The notes under the pieces: generated by a model
The model's database searches: none
Seen by the model: only the letters and a program-made list of their open reading frames with translations
What the model was told of the DNA's origin: nothing
Position numbers and translations under genes: made by a program
Source: Hungatella effluvii
GTDB taxonomy: Bacteria; Bacillota; Clostridia; Lachnospirales; Lachnospiraceae
Reading direction: 5' to 3'
Assembly (NCBI RefSeq): GCF_003201875.1
Contig: NZ_QJKD01000002.1
Location: 496,001 to 560,000, forward strand
Length of the DNA: 64,000 bases
Part shown: positions 1 to 7,606 of the stretch, in pieces
How positions within the stretch are numbered: position 1 is the first letter of the stretch
Layout of the letters: each line of letters opens with the position of its first letter

Positions 1-77
1 AGGGGTTATTGGCGGAGTCAGTATTCTGAAGTTTATGATACGCAGTACTGGTTACCTGTTGAGGGGAAAAATAGAAG

Positions 78-102
78 GAGGTGCCGGAAGGCGCCTCTTT
101 TT
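78..102 (+). terminator. Rho-independent terminator of an upstream gene
   Basis: An 8-bp GC-rich stem (one G-T wobble) with a GGAA loop is followed by five T. It probably ends a + strand gene lying mostly before the window. I could not decide which frame of bases 1-77 is coding: one frame stops at 27-29, another stays open to 144 through the hairpin. Confidence 0.6.
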
Positions 103-133
103 GCTGCCGCACCGTCTGTTTGTGCTCTGGTTA

Positions 134-162
134 TTGTTCTGTGAGGCGAAGATTCCTATAAT
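134..162 (+). promoter_or_regulatory. Promoter of the lipoprotein gene at 266
   Basis: TTGTTC (134-139) and a perfect TATAAT (157-162) are separated by 17 bp, just downstream of a terminator and upstream of the lipoprotein gene. Inferred from consensus only. Confidence 0.6.
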
Positions 163-171
163 TAGGGGGAC

Positions 172-237
172 GAATCAGAGAAGCGGCTGAATCAGAGAAG
201 CGGCTGGATCAGAGAAAGCGGCTGGATCAGTGAATCT
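172..237. repeat. 17-bp tandem repeat in a 5' leader
   Basis: Two exact 17-bp copies (172-188, 189-205), a third 18-bp copy with an extra A (206-223) and a partial fourth (224-237) carry the core ATCAGAGAAGCGGCT. The array lies between the predicted promoter and the ribosome site of the lipoprotein gene, so it would be in the mRNA leader. It may vary in copy number between strains. Confidence 0.8.
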
Positions 238-265
238 GACGTTTCACGGAAAGGAGAGAGGGCAA

Positions 266-1039
266 ATGAAGGGACTGAAAATGAGGCTTGTAATGGCAGC
301 AGTGGTATGTGTCTGCCTGGCAGCCTGCGGCGGGAAGAGGAGTACTGCCAATGCAGAGACGCCGGAAGCGGCGGTTAAGTCGGCCATGGAGGCTTTACAG
401 GCACTGGATTTAAGGACGTTTAATGCCTGCACGGATAATTATGTCAGCACCGACAGAAACTGGCTGGGGATACCGGTGGAGAGGAGATACCGGGTGTTCA
501 ACGAGCTGCAGCAGCCGGGGATCCTGCAGGGGGCGAAAGAGCGGTCTAATCAGGCGTTTGCGGAGAAAATGGTGGAGAATCTGACATGGGAGATCCTTGG
601 GGAGACGACAGAGGGCGGCCAGTCTGCTATTACCTTGCGCATTACGAATACGGATATGTCCAACGTCATGGGATATTATACGGTTCATATTCTGGAGAAA
701 ATGGCGGGCGGCAGGGGAACCGGGATGAAAGAGCTGTTTGAAGAGATCGCGGAGTCTGATTACGACAGAGGCGGAGTCCTTCCATTTCTCGATGAGGCGG
801 AAGGAAGTGTGACGACCGATGTGGAGGTGACGGTATGCCGGGAAAATAACAGATGGATTATGAAGATCACAGATCCATTTATTGAGGCGTTTATGGGGAA
901 TTTCGGAACAGGGGAATTTTCTGATGAGGTGAAAGTGCGTATCGATGAACTGGAAAAGGAGTATGAAAAGAAGATGGACCAGTGGGGAGAGGACTTCGGC
1001 AGCCGGATCGAGCAGTGGGTGGAAGGGATTTTTGATTAA
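266..1039 (+). CDS. Putative lipoprotein of unknown function
   Basis: A 257-residue secreted lipoprotein. The first ~21 residues form a lipoprotein signal peptide: KMR, a hydrophobic stretch and a lipobox LAAC followed by GGK, so it should be diacylated at that Cys and anchored on the outer face of the membrane. The start at 266 is chosen because AAAGGAGAGAGG lies just upstream; an in-frame codon at 230 would put the signal peptide too far inside. The mature part is acidic and mixed alpha/beta, with a charged C-terminal helix rich in Glu and Lys. It resembles small lipoproteins of clostridia with a domain of unknown function, but no catalytic motif is visible. Transcribed from its own promoter; the next gene has a separate one. 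Confidence 0.8.
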   Translation: MKGLKMRLVMAAVVCVCLAACGGKRSTANAETPEAAVKSAMEALQALDLRTFNACTDNYVSTDRNWLGIPVERRYRVFNELQQPGILQGAKERSNQAFAEKMVENLTWEILGETTEGGQSAITLRITNTDMSNVMGYYTVHILEKMAGGRGTGMKELFEEIAESDYDRGGVLPFLDEAEGSVTTDVEVTVCRENNRWIMKITDPFIEAFMGNFGTGEFSDEVKVRIDELEKEYEKKMDQWGEDFGSRIEQWVEGIFD

Positions 1040-1047
1040 AATACCGC

Positions 1048-1076
1048 TTGAATTATGGACCGGACTGTGCTAAAAT
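1048..1076 (+). promoter_or_regulatory. Promoter of the dGTPase-like gene
   Basis: TTGAAT (1048-1053) and TAAAAT (1071-1076) have a 17-bp spacer. This indicates that the HD-domain gene is transcribed independently of the lipoprotein gene that ends at 1039. Confidence 0.6.
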
Positions 1077-1127
1077 CTATTTTTTCCTAAAACGCAGGAG
1101 ATGGATGGAGCATCGGAAAGGAACCGT

Positions 1128-2558
1128 ATGGAGTGGGAGAAATTGCTTTCAAAGGAACGTTTTTATCATTCGGGAGACAGGGAAGAGTCTGGCCGGAATG
1201 ATTATGATACGATTATCAGGAGTACGCTGTTTCGGCGGCTTCAGGACAAGGCACAGGTATTTCCGCTGGAGGCGGACGATTATGTCAGAACGCGTCTTAC
1301 GCACTCTCTGGAGGTATCTGCCATCGGGAAAAGGCTGGGAGAGCTGACATTCCGGCGGCTGAAGGAGAGGCGGACAGACGCCTGGTTTGAAGAAAACCCG
1401 GAAACAGAATTTTCAGATACGCTTCTGTGTGCGGGATTGGTGCATGACATTGGAAATCCGCCCTTCGGTCATTTTGGAGAATATGCGGTCCGGGAGTGGT
1501 TTCAGCGTTATTTGAAGGACATGGAGCTGGGCGGACGCAGCGTCACGGAGGTGCTGGAGCGTGAGATGGTGACGGACCTTTACTGTTTTGAGGGCAATGC
1601 CCAGTCGCTGCGGCTTCTTTCCAAAACACCTCATCTCGGGAGGCAGCAGGGGTTCAATCTGACGTACCGTGTGCTGGCGTCCATTATCAAGTACCCGGTC
1701 TCCTCTTTTGCCATGAAGAATGGCAGCGGGAGCAGCCAATACGGAAAGTTCGGATATTATGTGGCGGAGCGGCCGCTCTTTCTGGCAGTCGAGGAGGCTG
1801 TCGGGACGGCCGGGGCGCGCCATCCGCTGTCCTATCTCCTGGAAGCGGCGGACGATATCGCTTACCGGACCTCGGATCTGGAGGATGCAATGGTAAAGAA
1901 GATTCTGACATTTTCCCAGATTGCCGCTGTGCTGGAGGAGTATGTGCCCGGAGACGGCATAAGCGGAGAAGGAAGAGAGGAGATGACGGAGGCAGTTCTT
2001 CTTCTGAAGCAGATGTATGAAGAGGAAATTGCACACGGTGACCGGAAGATGGGAGGCGCTGTGGTCAGAAACCCGAAGCCGGAGCTGGCGGCCGTCCAGC
2101 GCTGGAACCGGTACGTACAGGAGATGATGATCGGGGACGCGGCCAGTTCGTTTGAGAAAAATTATGATGCGATAATGAACGGCGCCTTTGAGGGCGATCT
2201 GCTGTCGGGGACGCCGTCCGGGTGCCTGGTGGAGGCCATCTCCAGGCTCTGCGAGGAGGTGGTCTATACAAGCCCTGTGAAAATAAAGGCGGAGCTGTTC
2301 GGGCGCAGAGTCATCGATTCCCTGATGGGCCAGTTTATGCCGGCGGCAGTCAAATATGATACCGGCGAGGCAATGACATTTATTGAACGGCGGATTATGG
2401 ATACGGTGTCGGATTTTTATAAATCCATGTACCATGCACAGGCGGTGGGAAAGAGCGAAGAGGAGAGACTGTATCTCAGAATTCTGATGGTAACGGATTA
2501 TATCAGCGGGATGACGGATAATTATGCCAGACGGCTGTATCGGGAGTTGTTTTCCTGA
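1128..2558 (+). CDS. dgt: dGTP triphosphohydrolase-like HD protein
   Basis: A 476-residue HD-superfamily protein of the deoxyguanosinetriphosphate triphosphohydrolase type, expected to hydrolyse dNTPs to deoxynucleoside and triphosphate in the cytoplasm. The N-terminal part has RRLQDKAQVFPLE and RTRLTHSLEVS, which hold the first metal-binding His. LVHDIGNPPFGHFGE carries the HD pair and GNPPFGHxGE, the most diagnostic string of this family. DDIAYRTSDLEDA matches the late metal/active-site Asp region. Length fits the family. The start at 1128 is preferred to an in-frame ATG at 1101 because GGAAAGGA sits 5 bp before it, while the AGGAG before 1101 directly abuts the codon. Allosteric behaviour and substrate preference cannot be read from sequence. 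Confidence 0.9.
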   Translation: MEWEKLLSKERFYHSGDREESGRNDYDTIIRSTLFRRLQDKAQVFPLEADDYVRTRLTHSLEVSAIGKRLGELTFRRLKERRTDAWFEENPETEFSDTLLCAGLVHDIGNPPFGHFGEYAVREWFQRYLKDMELGGRSVTEVLEREMVTDLYCFEGNAQSLRLLSKTPHLGRQQGFNLTYRVLASIIKYPVSSFAMKNGSGSSQYGKFGYYVAERPLFLAVEEAVGTAGARHPLSYLLEAADDIAYRTSDLEDAMVKKILTFSQIAAVLEEYVPGDGISGEGREEMTEAVLLLKQMYEEEIAHGDRKMGGAVVRNPKPELAAVQRWNRYVQEMMIGDAASSFEKNYDAIMNGAFEGDLLSGTPSGCLVEAISRLCEEVVYTSPVKIKAELFGRRVIDSLMGQFMPAAVKYDTGEAMTFIERRIMDTVSDFYKSMYHAQAVGKSEEERLYLRILMVTDYISGMTDNYARRLYRELFS

Positions 2559-2686
2559 GGCGGATGCGGGATTTAAAGCTATAGGCGATTGAAAAGGTAA
2601 TGCAGAAGTAAGAAAGATGTAAGGTGCCCCAACCGGTATCGTGATGTATAATGAGGGTAAAGAAGGGACCGGAAGGGGGATATCCA

Positions 2687-3178
2687 ATGAGAAAAACAGT
2701 TTTGTTGTGGATTGTGGCGGCTCTGACCGTGGGGATCACGGCCTGTGGGAGTGCGGAGAAAGCAGAAGCAGAAACCGAGTCAGAGTCAGAAGTGAAATCG
2801 TACTGCGCATATGTGATTAGTCTGGGAACGGATACGATCGAGGTGGATATTGCCGAATACATTACGGATGAAGACACGGAACGGATGAGGGAACTGGATC
2901 TGACCGAGGGGGATATGCCGGATGGATACTATATTTATAATCCGGATGAGACGACGGAGACGCTGCATTTGACGACGGAGACCAATTATACATTTATTGA
3001 CTGGGGACGTGACTTTGTAGATGCGGATCTATATGAAGACCTTCTGATCAGCACCACCAGCCGGGAACTGTTTCGTAGCTATCTGAAGACGTATCGCAAT
3101 TCGAGGCCGGGGATGCCGTTTTTCCTGGAGGTGGAGGACGGAACGGTTAAGAGTATTTTAGAGAAGCCCTTCATGTGA
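2687..3178 (+). CDS. Small putative lipoprotein
   Basis: A 163-residue lipoprotein of unknown function. A signal peptide (MRKTVLLWIVAALTVG) ends in a lipobox ITAC, followed by an acidic linker rich in Glu and Ser. The mature domain has several YITD/YNPDE stretches and a long helix near the C-terminus. The start at 2687 follows GGAAGGGGG; the earlier in-frame ATG at 2651 overlaps a TATAAT at 2647-2652 that may be its promoter. A strong hairpin directly after the stop makes it a single-gene unit. No domain is recognised. I would only call it an exported hypothetical protein. Confidence 0.75.
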   Translation: MRKTVLLWIVAALTVGITACGSAEKAEAETESESEVKSYCAYVISLGTDTIEVDIAEYITDEDTERMRELDLTEGDMPDGYYIYNPDETTETLHLTTETNYTFIDWGRDFVDADLYEDLLISTTSRELFRSYLKTYRNSRPGMPFFLEVEDGTVKSILEKPFM

Positions 3179-3181
3179 TGG

Positions 3182-3235
3182 AGAGGGCGAGACGCGATTA
3201 TTGGAATTGGATAATCACTGTTTCGCCCTCTTTTC
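3182..3235 (+). terminator. Terminator after the small lipoprotein gene
   Basis: A 9-bp outer stem (AGAGGGCGA with its complement at 3223-3231) encloses a second GATTATT/ATAATC stem and is followed by TTTT. It starts 3 bp after the stop codon. Confidence 0.8.
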
Positions 3236-3301
3236 TGGTATTATTTTCTAAAATATGTTAATATTTCTATTAGCGGTACATGATCCGGAAGGAGGCGGAA
3301 G

Positions 3302-4405
3302 ATGGAGAAGAACGATATCGGTATCATTCACGGTACAGAATACCGGGCGATGACGAAGAAACTTCTGGAGTGGGCGGATCTGGCGGGAATGATTGGAAGT
3401 AAGGATAAAAAGATCGGTTTAAAGCCGAATCTGGCGGTGGCGAAGGCGCCGGAGAGCGGGGCCACCACGCACAGGGAGCTGCTGGAGGGGACCATAGAGT
3501 ATTTGCAGGAACATGGATTTGGACGGATTTCCATTATGGAAGGTTCCTGGGTGGGGGACAGCACGAAGGCGGCATTCCGGGCGGCAGGATACGACCGGGT
3601 ATCTGAAAGGTATGGTGTGCCTCTGGTTGATTTACAGCGGGATTCTTTTACGGAGTATGACGCAGCGGGAATGAAGATCAGCCTTTGCGATGCGGCGGCG
3701 GAAGTGGATTTCATGATTAACATGCCGGTGCTGAAGGGCCATTGCCAGACTGCGGTCACGTGCGCATTAAAGAATCTTAAAGGAGTGATTCCCAATTCGG
3801 AGAAAAGACGGTTCCATACTTTGGGTTTACATAAACCGATCGCGCATCTGAATACGATAGCGAGAAATAATTTTATTCTGGTGGATAACATTTGCGGGGA
3901 TTTAGATTTCGAGGAAGGCGGGAATCCGGTGGTGATGAACCGGATTCTGGGATTTCTGGATCCGGTGCTGTGCGATGCCTGGGTCTGCGGCAGTATGGGG
4001 TACGAGACGGAGGAGGTGCCGTATATTGGGCTGGCAGAGAGACTGGGAGTCGGAAGCAGCGATACAGGGAGCGCCAATGTCGTCTTCCTGAACGAAGATG
4101 CAGCGGGAACAGCGAAATTTACCATGACCGGACGGGTGAAAAGGCTGGCTGGATATGTGGAACCGGAGGATGCGTGCAGTGCCTGTTATGGATCCTTGAT
4201 CTATGCGCTGGACCGGCTGAATGACCGGGGGCTGCTCTCGAAAGGGGCTGGTCCTGTCTCGATCGGCCAGGGATGCAGGGGAAAAACAGGAAATACGGGG
4301 ATCGGACGGTGTACGGAGCTGTACGAGCACTCTCTCGGCGGGTGTCCTCCGAAGGCGGTGGATATGGTGAAGTTTCTGGAGGAACATTGGGTTTCAGAAC
4401 AGTAA
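3302..4405 (+). CDS. DUF362 domain protein
   Basis: A 367-residue DUF362-family protein; the family is common in anaerobes and its biochemistry is poorly known. Visible hallmarks are KIGLKPNLA near residue 35, GSWVGDSTKAAFRAAGYD, NMPVLKGHCQTAVTCALKNLKGVIP in the middle and a C-terminal Cys-rich part with CSACYGSL and GCRGKTGN...GRC...GGCPP that could bind an Fe-S cluster. A strong site (GGAAGGAGGCGGAAG) precedes the ATG. The next gene, a two-cluster ferredoxin-like protein, starts 31 bp downstream in the same direction, so the pair is probably an operon with an electron-transfer or metallocentre role. That role is an inference from context. Confidence 0.85.
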   Translation: MEKNDIGIIHGTEYRAMTKKLLEWADLAGMIGSKDKKIGLKPNLAVAKAPESGATTHRELLEGTIEYLQEHGFGRISIMEGSWVGDSTKAAFRAAGYDRVSERYGVPLVDLQRDSFTEYDAAGMKISLCDAAAEVDFMINMPVLKGHCQTAVTCALKNLKGVIPNSEKRRFHTLGLHKPIAHLNTIARNNFILVDNICGDLDFEEGGNPVVMNRILGFLDPVLCDAWVCGSMGYETEEVPYIGLAERLGVGSSDTGSANVVFLNEDAAGTAKFTMTGRVKRLAGYVEPEDACSACYGSLIYALDRLNDRGLLSKGAGPVSIGQGCRGKTGNTGIGRCTELYEHSLGGCPPKAVDMVKFLEEHWVSEQ

Positions 4406-4436
4406 TAACAAGCAGAGCAGAAAGAAGGAAACAAGA

Positions 4437-5714
4437 ATGGGACATTTGACAACGCGGGACGCATACCGGAACTTAAGCGACCGTATCAATTGGTTTACAC
4501 AGGGCGCGCCTACTTCGGAGACCCTTTATAAAATACTGGAAGTGCTGTACACGGAGAAAGAGGCCAAATGGGTGGCACTCCTGCCTGTGCGCCCGTTTAC
4601 GGTGAAGAAGGCGGCGAAGATCTGGCAGACATCAGAGTTTAAAGCGGAGCGGCTGCTGGACCATTTATGCGAGAAGGCACTTCTGGTGGACTCTTACCAC
4701 AATGGAATCCGCAAGTTTGTGATGCCGCCGCCAATGGCTGGATTCATTGAATTTGCGTTGATGAGGACGAGAGGAGATATCGACCAGCACTATCTGGGGG
4801 AACTTTACTACCAGTATATGAACGTGGAGGAAGATTTTATCAAGGACCTGTTCTTTGCCACGGAGACAAAGCTGGGCCGGGTGTATGTACAGGAGCCGGT
4901 GCTGACCAATGACAAGACGAATCATATCCTGGATTACGAGCGTGCCACCCATATCGTGGAGGAAGCAGAGTACATTGGTCTGGGACTTTGTTACTGCCGT
5001 CACAAGATGTTCCACGCGGGCCATCCGTGTGAGATCAATGCACCCTGGGATGTCTGCCTTACGTTTGACAATGTGGCGCGTTCCCTGGCGCAGCATGGCG
5101 ACTATGCGCGGTTAACATCCAAGGCGGAGGCGCTGGATGCCCTGGAACGCTCTTACGCCAGCAATCTGGTACAGATCGGGGAAAATGTACGGGAACATCC
5201 GGCATTCATCTGCAACTGCTGCGGCTGCTGCTGTGAGGCGCTGCAGGCGGCAAGGCATTTCAGTCCGATGCAGCCGGTGGCTACGACGAATTATATACCG
5301 GAAATATCCCTGGAGAACTGTGTGGGATGCGGTAAGTGCGCCAAGGTCTGTCCGGTTCTGGCCATTTCCATGGAAGATGGGGAGAACGGAAAGAAAAAGG
5401 CAGTGGTGAACAAGGAAATCTGTCTGGGCTGCGGCGTCTGCGCGAGAAACTGTGCGGTGAAGGCCATCGAACTGAAGAGACGCCCGGAGCAGATTATCAC
5501 GCCGGTTAACAGCACTCATCGGTTTGTTCTTCAGGCGATTGAAAAGGGGACTTTGCAGAATCTGATTTTCGATAACCAGGCATTTGCCAATCACCGGGCG
5601 ATGGCGGCTGTGTTTGCATCTATTCTGGAGCTGCCTCCGGTCAAACAGGCGCTGGCGAGCAAACAGCTGAAATCTGTGTATCTGGACAAGCTGCTTTCCC
5701 ATCATAAGAAGTAA
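4437..5714 (+). CDS. 4Fe-4S dicluster-binding protein
   Basis: A 425-residue iron-sulfur protein. The N-terminal ~110 residues look helical and winged-helix-like without cysteines. The middle has GLCYCRHK...HPCEI and CNCCGCCCEAL, unusual Cys-rich strings that may hold an extra cluster. The C-terminal third has two classical 4Fe-4S motifs, CVGCGKCAKVCPV and CLGCGVCARNCAVKAI, about 35 residues apart. This is the arrangement of uncharacterised clostridial 4Fe-4S proteins, not of a simple ferredoxin. It lies directly after the DUF362 gene and before a strong bidirectional terminator. A role as electron carrier or partner of the DUF362 protein is inference. Confidence 0.85.
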   Translation: MGHLTTRDAYRNLSDRINWFTQGAPTSETLYKILEVLYTEKEAKWVALLPVRPFTVKKAAKIWQTSEFKAERLLDHLCEKALLVDSYHNGIRKFVMPPPMAGFIEFALMRTRGDIDQHYLGELYYQYMNVEEDFIKDLFFATETKLGRVYVQEPVLTNDKTNHILDYERATHIVEEAEYIGLGLCYCRHKMFHAGHPCEINAPWDVCLTFDNVARSLAQHGDYARLTSKAEALDALERSYASNLVQIGENVREHPAFICNCCGCCCEALQAARHFSPMQPVATTNYIPEISLENCVGCGKCAKVCPVLAISMEDGENGKKKAVVNKEICLGCGVCARNCAVKAIELKRRPEQIITPVNSTHRFVLQAIEKGTLQNLIFDNQAFANHRAMAAVFASILELPPVKQALASKQLKSVYLDKLLSHHKK

Positions 5715-5777
5715 TGGGAGGGAAGATGGGGAAGGAGACACAGAAGGAAATAATAAAAAGCATAATCCAATATCCAA

Positions 5778-5840
5778 CCAGTAAGATAAAAACTCCGGAA
5801 AAGGGCTGCAGTTCCTTTTCCGGAGTTTTTATCTTACTGG
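5778..5840. terminator. Bidirectional terminator, perfect 27-bp inverted repeat
   Basis: Two perfectly complementary 27-base arms (5778-5804 and 5814-5840) flank a 9-base loop. A-rich on the left and T-rich on the right, it can end transcription both from the ferredoxin-like gene on the + strand and from the convergent GGDEF gene on the - strand. Confidence 0.9.
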
Positions 5841-5844
5841 TTAT

Positions 5845-6840
5845 TTAAATGGTTCCCGCCGGTTTTAACGGATAGCAGTGATGCAGCAGCAGCTTGTCCT
5901 GAATCTCAGCAGTCTCTGCGTAAAAGGTTTCAGAGATTCTATTGGCGATCAGTTCCGCGTTCTGATTATCCACATCCGAAACCATGACGAGGTACTGACA
6001 GCTGCTGTACTGGGTGAAGACATCGCCGAGGCGAAGGGAATGCTGGGTGACGGACTTTAAGGTATCCATCTGCAGCTCCCGCGTTTGAAGCTTGGGGAAA
6101 TCTCCATTTTTGTCGGTCAAAGTAAAAAGAATAATGTAGGCGCTTTCACCGCTTCGGCGCAGCCGGCGTTCTACAAAACGGTATATGCTTTTAAAGGTTT
6201 CATAGTCCTGGCAGTAAGCGCCGGAGGTCAGCTCCTGTTCCGATAATTCGGAACGGATTAATGCCATATCGATGTCGATACCTTTTTTTGCGGTGGAACG
6301 GCGTTCCTCGGCGGCGGTCAGAGCCGGTTTCTTATTCTTCTTCCGTTTTTCTGCCAGAAGCAGCTGATCGGCGCGGTCAAACAGATTTTTATAATCATCA
6401 CCGGGCTGATAGAAGCTTCCGCATACAGTGACGGAAATACCGTTGATAAGCGGGCTGGTCATCTGGATTCCTAAAAGGCGGGTCCGTATCTGGCGGCACC
6501 GCTCATCTACAAAACTCTGGTCCTGGGCAAGCGGCATGTAGATGACGAATTCATCTCCGCCCACACGGCCCAGTATATCATTTTTAAAGGTCATGAGACT
6601 CAGGATCCGGACGACCTCCTGGATCACCGAATCTCCTGTAATATGGCCGTATCGGTCATTGATCTGCTTGAACTGGTCCACGTCAAGCACGAAAAGGACA
6701 CCGGTCTTTTTTTCGGCCAGCAGCTGGTTGATTTTTGTTTCTGTAGCACCTCGGTTATAGATGCCGGTCAGCCAGTCGTGGCTGGCCAGTTTGCTTAAAA
6801 TTTCGTTCTCCTCTTTCAAGGCTTCCAAATCCCGCTTCAT
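5845..6840 (-). CDS. GGDEF domain protein, probable diguanylate cyclase
   Basis: A 331-residue cytoplasmic protein. After a short N-terminal helix (MKRDLEALKEENEIL, possibly coiled coil) comes a GGDEF domain: HDWLTGIYNRGA, DVDQFKQINDRYGHITGD (metal and nucleotide site) and RVGGDEFVIYMP with an intact GGDEF. It should condense two GTP to cyclic di-GMP if dimeric. The Arg of the allosteric RxxD I-site is replaced (FKND before GGDEF), so product inhibition through that site is unlikely. There is no sensory or membrane segment. About 150 further residues after the domain, including LFTLTDKNGDFP, are unassigned and may form a second, degenerate GGDEF-like or regulatory fold. Confidence 0.88.
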   Translation of the reverse strand: MKRDLEALKEENEILSKLASHDWLTGIYNRGATETKINQLLAEKKTGVLFVLDVDQFKQINDRYGHITGDSVIQEVVRILSLMTFKNDILGRVGGDEFVIYMPLAQDQSFVDERCRQIRTRLLGIQMTSPLINGISVTVCGSFYQPGDDYKNLFDRADQLLLAEKRKKNKKPALTAAEERRSTAKKGIDIDMALIRSELSEQELTSGAYCQDYETFKSIYRFVERRLRRSGESAYIILFTLTDKNGDFPKLQTRELQMDTLKSVTQHSLRLGDVFTQYSSCQYLVMVSDVDNQNAELIANRISETFYAETAEIQDKLLLHHCYPLKPAGTI

Positions 6841-6871
6841 ATGTTGTTATGCCCCCTGTCACTCTGCCTTA

Positions 6872-6900
6872 ATGATACACAGAACCCTTCTGCAAGTCAA
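6872..6900 (-). promoter_or_regulatory. Promoter of the GGDEF gene
   Basis: On the minus strand TTGACT (6900-6895) and TATCAT (6877-6872) are spaced 17 bp and lie about 32 bp before the start codon. Confidence 0.6.
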
Positions 6901-7018
6901 GAAATATAGCATGGAATGCATGAAAAGAGGCACAAAGTGCATGCGCCATGGGAGATGCGGCTTGCTGTTTTGCAGGAAAGAAGGTAGAATAAATGATAAC
7001 GGGAAGGCGCGTTGCAGA

Positions 7019-7047
7019 TGGAAATGCTTCCGGCAATATGATATACT
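7019..7047 (+). promoter_or_regulatory. Extended -10 promoter of the greA operon
   Basis: TGATATACT supplies an extended -10 (TGn plus TATACT at 7042-7047), with a weak TGGAAA 17 bp upstream. It sits about 37 bp before the GreA-like start. Confidence 0.55.
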
Positions 7048-7084
7048 CGTAAGATGGCAGAATGACAGAAAGGAATGCAGAATT

Positions 7085-7588
7085 ATGTATGATAAGCTGA
7101 CAAAGAATGATATTCAGAAAATGCAGGAAGAGATAAATCACAGGAAGCTGGTGGTTCGGAAGGAAGCGCTGGAAGCGGTCAAGGAAGCGCGGGCCCACGG
7201 AGATTTAAGCGAGAATTTTGAGTACCACGCGGCCAAGAAGGATAAGAACCAGAATGAAAGCCGGATCCGGTATTTGGAGAGAATGATCAAGACGGCGCAG
7301 ATCGTGTCCGATGAATCACGGGAAGATGAGATCGGCCTTTACAATACGGTGGATTTATATTTTGAGGATGACGACGAAGTGGAGACGTATAAGCTGGTGA
7401 CCACGGTGAGGGGAAATTCCATGAAGGGTCTGATCAGCTCGGAATCACCTCTGGGCAGCGCCATTATGGGGCACAGGGTGGGAGACCGGGTCTATGTGAG
7501 GATTAACGAGAAGGCGGGATACTACGTGGTGGTGAAACGTCTGGAGAATACGACGGACGACGGGAGTGACAAGCTGAGAAGCTATTAA
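7085..7588 (+). CDS. greA: Transcription elongation factor GreA/GreB family
   Basis: A 167-residue Gre factor, the usual length. It should enter the RNA polymerase secondary channel and stimulate cleavage of backtracked transcripts. The N-terminal coiled coil contains the conserved tip AHGDLSENFEYHAAKKDKN with its two acidic catalytic residues (D and E of GDLSEN). The C-terminal FKBP-like domain has SSESPLGSAIMGHRVGD, the standard SP(L)G-AL-G-G signature. The start at 7085 has AAAGGAATG before it; a much longer upstream open frame is not supported. It is the first gene of an operon with an MFS permease 18 bp downstream. A GreA followed by drug-type exporters is unusual, but the family call is clear. 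Confidence 0.93.
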   Translation: MYDKLTKNDIQKMQEEINHRKLVVRKEALEAVKEARAHGDLSENFEYHAAKKDKNQNESRIRYLERMIKTAQIVSDESREDEIGLYNTVDLYFEDDDEVETYKLVTTVRGNSMKGLISSESPLGSAIMGHRVGDRVYVRINEKAGYYVVVKRLENTTDDGSDKLRSY

Positions 7589-7606
7589 AGCCGCGGGAGG
7601 CGAGGT

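Noticed and set aside
1-144. Partial coding sequence at the left edge
   Set aside because: Two frames are open for different lengths and one runs through a terminator hairpin; no motif decides between them.
1413-2687. A long open frame on the minus strand opposite the dGTPase-like gene
   Set aside because: It lacks a ribosome site and protein-like motifs; the + strand frame has all HD signatures. Similar antisense frames, for example 13389-14675, are shadows of high-GC coding sequence.
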